Shown: in pieces, positions 52,156 to 55,017 of the stretch
Layout: every line of letters starts with the position of its first letter
Numbering within the stretch: the stretch's first letter is position 1
Assembly: GCA_002304505.1 (NCBI GenBank)
Contig: NCEH01000065.1
Coordinates: 1 to 55,017 of the forward strand
Source: Rhizobiales bacterium 32-66-11
Lineage (GTDB): Bacteria; Pseudomonadota; Alphaproteobacteria; Rhizobiales; Xanthobacteraceae
Length of the DNA stretch: 55,017 nucleotides
Reading direction: 5' to 3'
Translations under genes and position numbers: made by a program
Notes under the pieces: model-generated
What the model saw: only the letters and a program-made list of their open reading frames with translations
Database searches by the model: none
What the model was told of the DNA's origin: nothing

Positions 52156-53364
52156 TCAGTTGAGGGTTTTGCCGTTCCAGCGCGCCGCCGCCTTGGCGGT
52201 CTCGAAGGGATAGACCGTCGCGAGATCGGCGCCCCGCCATTCCACGAAGATGGGATAGGCGGTGGAGGAAAGGCCGGTGGCATCGAAGGCGGTGCAGCCG
52301 CCGGGGATGCCCTTGGCGAAACCTTCGCCGCACAGTTTCAGCGCGGCGATGGCATCGCGGATCTTGTCGGGATCGCGCGACTTGGCGGTGTCGATGGCCT
52401 TCGCCATGTGTTCGAGCGCGGCGCCATACATGATGACCTCGTGGGTCATGAAGGTTCCGTACTTTGCCTTGTATTTGGCGGCGAGGTCCGGGGCGAGATC
52501 GTAATTGGCGGGGGCGATGGAGAAGACGCCGTCGGCATATTCGCCGAGCCCCTTGGAAAAGTCGGGGATGATGTATCCGGCAGCGCCGCCGACGATGGGT
52601 ATCTCGATCTTCTGCTGGTGCATGGCGCGGATGATCTGGAGCGCATCGTTGAAATAGGACACGGGGAACACGATGTCCGCCCCCGAGGCGCGCAGCTTGT
52701 TGATCAGCGGGGAAACATCGGTGATGCCGAGGGGATAGGCCTCGTCCACCACCAGGGGAATGCCGGCCTTGTTCGCCGCTTCGCGCAGGCCCTTGGCCTG
52801 GGCGGTGCCATAGGCGGTGTCCTCATAGAAGATGGCGACCTTGGCGACCGGCGCGCCCGCCTTCTTCGCCAGCGCGGCGGCGTAATCGAATTGCGCCTGG
52901 CCGTAGGTGGTCGCCTTGGCCGAGACCTGGAAGATGTATTTGTAGCCGCGCGCCGTGATCTGGTCGGCGAAGGAATGGGTGATCATGGGGATGCCGGCGC
53001 GCTCCGTGACCTCCGAGGCGGCGAGCGTCACCGATGAGACGAAGGCGCCGAGCATGCCCACAACCTTGTCCTGGCTGAGCAGGCGCTGGGTGGCGGCAGC
53101 GGCCGACGCCGGGCTCGGCACGTCGGCATAGACCAGTTCGATCTTCGCGCCGCCGAGCCCCTTGAGGCCACCGGCGGCATTGATGGCGTCCGCCGCCATT
53201 TCGATGCCGTTGCGGCTGTTGACGCCGAACTGGGCGTTCGGACCGCTGAGCGGCAGGACGACGCCGATCTTGACGCTTTCCTGTGCGGCGGCGGGGGTGA
53301 GAAAGGCCAGGGAGACGCCGACGGCGATCGCTGCCGCCCGGCTCCCGCTCCAGATGTCGCGCAT
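52156..53364 (-). CDS. ABC transporter substrate-binding protein, branched-chain/amide type
   Basis: A 402-residue periplasmic binding protein (peripla_BP_6, LivK-like) with signal peptide IAVGVSLAFLTPAAAQ. Lobe signatures are VKIGVVLPLSGPNAQFGVNSRNGIEMAADAINAAGG, LLSQDKVVGMLGAFVSSVTLAASEVTERAGIPMITHSFADQIT and VAIFYEDTAYGTAQAKGLREAA. Paralogous to the divergent gene at 53825. It sits 95 nt before the aldoxime dehydratase and is probably co-transcribed with it. Permease and ATPase genes are not in the window. Confidence 0.9.
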   Translation of the reverse strand: MRDIWSGSRAAAIAVGVSLAFLTPAAAQESVKIGVVLPLSGPNAQFGVNSRNGIEMAADAINAAGGLKGLGGAKIELVYADVPSPASAAAATQRLLSQDKVVGMLGAFVSSVTLAASEVTERAGIPMITHSFADQITARGYKYIFQVSAKATTYGQAQFDYAAALAKKAGAPVAKVAIFYEDTAYGTAQAKGLREAANKAGIPLVVDEAYPLGITDVSPLINKLRASGADIVFPVSYFNDALQIIRAMHQQKIEIPIVGGAAGYIIPDFSKGLGEYADGVFSIAPANYDLAPDLAAKYKAKYGTFMTHEVIMYGAALEHMAKAIDTAKSRDPDKIRDAIAALKLCGEGFAKGIPGGCTAFDATGLSSTAYPIFVEWRGADLATVYPFETAKAAARWNGKTLN

Positions 53365-53824
53365 GTGCAATGTTCCCGTCTTTTTTTGAAGGCGGACGTA
53401 GAATGAAAACGAAGTGGGACAGTTGTCAATTTTTTCCGACGATGTGCGCTGGGGCGTGCCTCGAAAAATCGTCAAAATATAGTAATTTCCTTTATTTTTC
53501 AGCTCAAAATAGAAGTCGAAGAAATGCGACACAAGTCGCTTGGCTCACGCAAAGCGACGATTTGGCGGAAATTTGACGACGTTTCGTGGCGGTCGATATT
53601 GGTCGAAAAATTCCGACACGTATGGTTGGGCGCGCAAAATGAGGAGAATGATAATTTTGTAGGCATATAAAAATGTTAAATATCAAAACATTATGGCGAT
53701 CTGATCGGTTCTTGTGCAGAGGTGCCGCAATTTCGGCATGTGGCGGAGATTGACGAAAAATCCCGACATGCCATAGGGTCGTCGGCATCGGGACCGTCTC
53801 GGCCCCTCCTGGGAGGTGAACATC
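53365..53824. promoter_or_regulatory. A/T-rich divergent control region with short direct repeats
   Basis: About 460 nt, strikingly A/T-richer than the surroundings, between two divergent paralogous binding-protein genes. It holds related motifs in the same orientation: CGAAAAATTCCGACA at about 53604, CGAAAAATCCCGACA at about 53754 and a shorter CGAAAAATCGTCA at 53462. No gene is evident. The repeats are candidate regulator sites. Confidence 0.5.
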
Positions 53825-55017
53825 ATGTTCCAAGCGATCGTTAGTCGGCGCATCGTCCTTGCCGGCGTCATGGGGCTGGCGGTGTGCGGCACCGCTGCGG
53901 TGAAGCGCGCGGCGGCTGCGGAAGACGTGGTGATCGGGGTGATCCAGCCGCTCAGCGGTCCCAATGCGCAATTCGGCATCGGATCGCAGCGGGGCACCGA
54001 GCTGGCCGCCGAAATGATCAATGCCGCCGGCGGCATCAAAGCGCTGGGCGGGGCGAAGATCAGCCTCGTTACGGCCGATGTGCCGACTCCGGCTTCTGCC
54101 GCCGCCGCCACCCAGCGCCTGATTTCCCAGAACAATGTCAGCGCGGTGATCGGGGCTTTCGTCTCTTCCACCACGCTTGCGGCGTCCGAAGTGACCGAGC
54201 GCGCGGGCATCCCGCTCGTGACCTTCGCTTTCGCCGACCAGATCACCGGACGTGGCTACAAATACGTGTTCCAGGTCTCGCCCAAGGGCACGGTGTTCGG
54301 CGCGGCGCAGTTTGATTATGCGACCGAGATCGCCAAGGCGGCCGGCGAGAAGATCGACAAGATCGCCATCCTCTACGAGGACACCGCCTATGGCACCGCC
54401 CAGGCCAAGGGCCTGCGCGAGGCGGCCAACAAGGCGGGCGTTCAGGTGGTGCTCGACGAGGCCTATCCCCTCGGCATCACCGACGTCTCCCCGCTGGTGA
54501 ACAAGCTGCGGGCATCCGGCGCGCAGATGGCCTTCCCGGTGTCTTATCTCAATGACGGCCTCCAGATCATCCGCGCGCTGCGCCAGCAGCAGATCGACAT
54601 CCCGGTGGTGGGCGGCGCGGCTGGCTACATCATTCCCGACTTCAAGAAGGGGCTCGGCGAATATGCCGAAGGCGTACTCTCGGTTGCCGCCGCCTCGGGC
54701 GACCTGATCCCGGAGCTTGCCGCCAAGTACAAGGAAAAGTACGGCACCTTCATCACCCATGAGGCGCTGATCCATGCGGCGGCGTTGGATGTGGTGGTGC
54801 AGGCCATCGAGAAGGCCAAGTCCAAGGACCCCGAGAAGATCCGCGACGCGCTCGCCACCCTGGATTATTGCGCCGGCTTTGCGCGCGGCGTGCCGGGCGG
54901 CTGCGTGAAGTTCGACGCCAACGGCCTCAATGCCTCGGCCTTCCCCATCATGGTGCAATGGCGCGGCGATGAGCCGGTCACCGTCTATCCCCCGAAGGCG
55001 GCGAAGCAGAAGCCGGT
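53825..55017 (+). CDS. ABC transporter substrate-binding protein, branched-chain/amide type (3' end beyond window)
   Basis: At least 397 residues, running off the right edge. A signal peptide with SRRIVLAGVMGLAVCGTAAV is followed by the peripla_BP_6 fold: VVIGVIQPLSGPNAQFGIGSQRGTELAAEMINAAGG, NVSAVIGAFVSSTTLAASEVTERAGIPLVTFAFADQIT and IAILYEDTAYGTAQAKGLREAANKAG. It is closely similar to the gene at 52156-53364 across its length, indicating duplication; the mature N-termini and the ligand-facing loops differ. AGGTG precedes the ATG. Permease genes would be expected further right. Confidence 0.9.
   Translation, partial: MFQAIVSRRIVLAGVMGLAVCGTAAVKRAAAAEDVVIGVIQPLSGPNAQFGIGSQRGTELAAEMINAAGGIKALGGAKISLVTADVPTPASAAAATQRLISQNNVSAVIGAFVSSTTLAASEVTERAGIPLVTFAFADQITGRGYKYVFQVSPKGTVFGAAQFDYATEIAKAAGEKIDKIAILYEDTAYGTAQAKGLREAANKAGVQVVLDEAYPLGITDVSPLVNKLRASGAQMAFPVSYLNDGLQIIRALRQQQIDIPVVGGAAGYIIPDFKKGLGEYAEGVLSVAAASGDLIPELAAKYKEKYGTFITHEALIHAAALDVVVQAIEKAKSKDPEKIRDALATLDYCAGFARGVPGGCVKFDANGLNASAFPIMVQWRGDEPVTVYPPKAAKQKP

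Overview
The window looks like chromosome from a GC-rich alphaproteobacterium of the Hyphomicrobiales, probably Xanthobacteraceae-like (inference). The grounds are the gene order obgE-proB-proA-nadD-rsfS-rlmH-envC-ctpA, an atpHAGDC operon without F0 genes, a RegB/RegA pair next to SURF1 and a cyo quinol oxidase, and FecI/FecR iron signalling. No phage, CRISPR array or intact insertion sequence is visible.

Layout. 1-2.3 kb (minus): start of ychF, an RHH/PIN toxin-antitoxin pair, pth and rplY. 2.4-5.9 kb: a diheme TsdA-like cytochrome c, a 42-residue lipoprotein too small for usual ORF cut-offs, and priA. 6.0-15.7 kb (plus): obgE, a small HTH-like protein, proB, proA, nadD, rsfS, rlmH, an EnvC-like protein and ctpA, interrupted by a palindromic repeat and a secreted VCBS protein. 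16.1-20.9 kb: the F1 ATP synthase operon. 21.0-23.9 kb: rppH, a GNAT enzyme, rpmA, rplU, a truncated thioesterase and tRNA-Ser(CGA).

24.4-29.5 kb is an iron-uptake module: FecI-type sigma factor, FecR, TonB-dependent receptor, PepSY reductase-like protein. 29.5-33.1 kb is worn: a lower-GC unrecognised stretch, a copD stub, copC, an NTF2-like protein, an HpaI-type aldolase and the two ends of an IlvD/Edd dehydratase. 33.2-39.4 kb holds a ThDP enzyme, an FMN L-lactate dehydrogenase and a glutamate/aspartate ABC importer. 39.9-41.3 kb has a ferredoxin-domain remnant and a polysaccharide deacetylase. 41.7-48.4 kb is one respiratory block, cyoABCD-SURF1-regB-regA. 48.6-55 kb has an MHS-type transporter, a serine beta-lactamase-like protein, an aldoxime dehydratase, and two divergent paralogous ABC binding proteins.

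The strongest observation is a pattern of missing sequence in otherwise well-conserved genes. atpA lacks about 50 residues in frame, including the segment with the catalytic arginine finger. atpD, cyoA and the TonB receptor plug carry frame-breaking deletions. fecI lacks most of region 2, atpC and the thioesterase lose their normal C-termini, and the dehydratase has lost most of its body. One-base losses are suspected in a C-run of the antitoxin and in the ferredoxin remnant. Either the assembly has dropped bases or several core genes have decayed; losing atpA, atpD and cyoA together makes an assembly cause likely unless second copies exist. I see no convincing wholly new system. The best biological leads are the aldoxime dehydratase beside the paired binding proteins, an inverted repeat in front of cyoA that fits RegA-type half sites, and the palindromic element that supplies a neighbour's stop codon.
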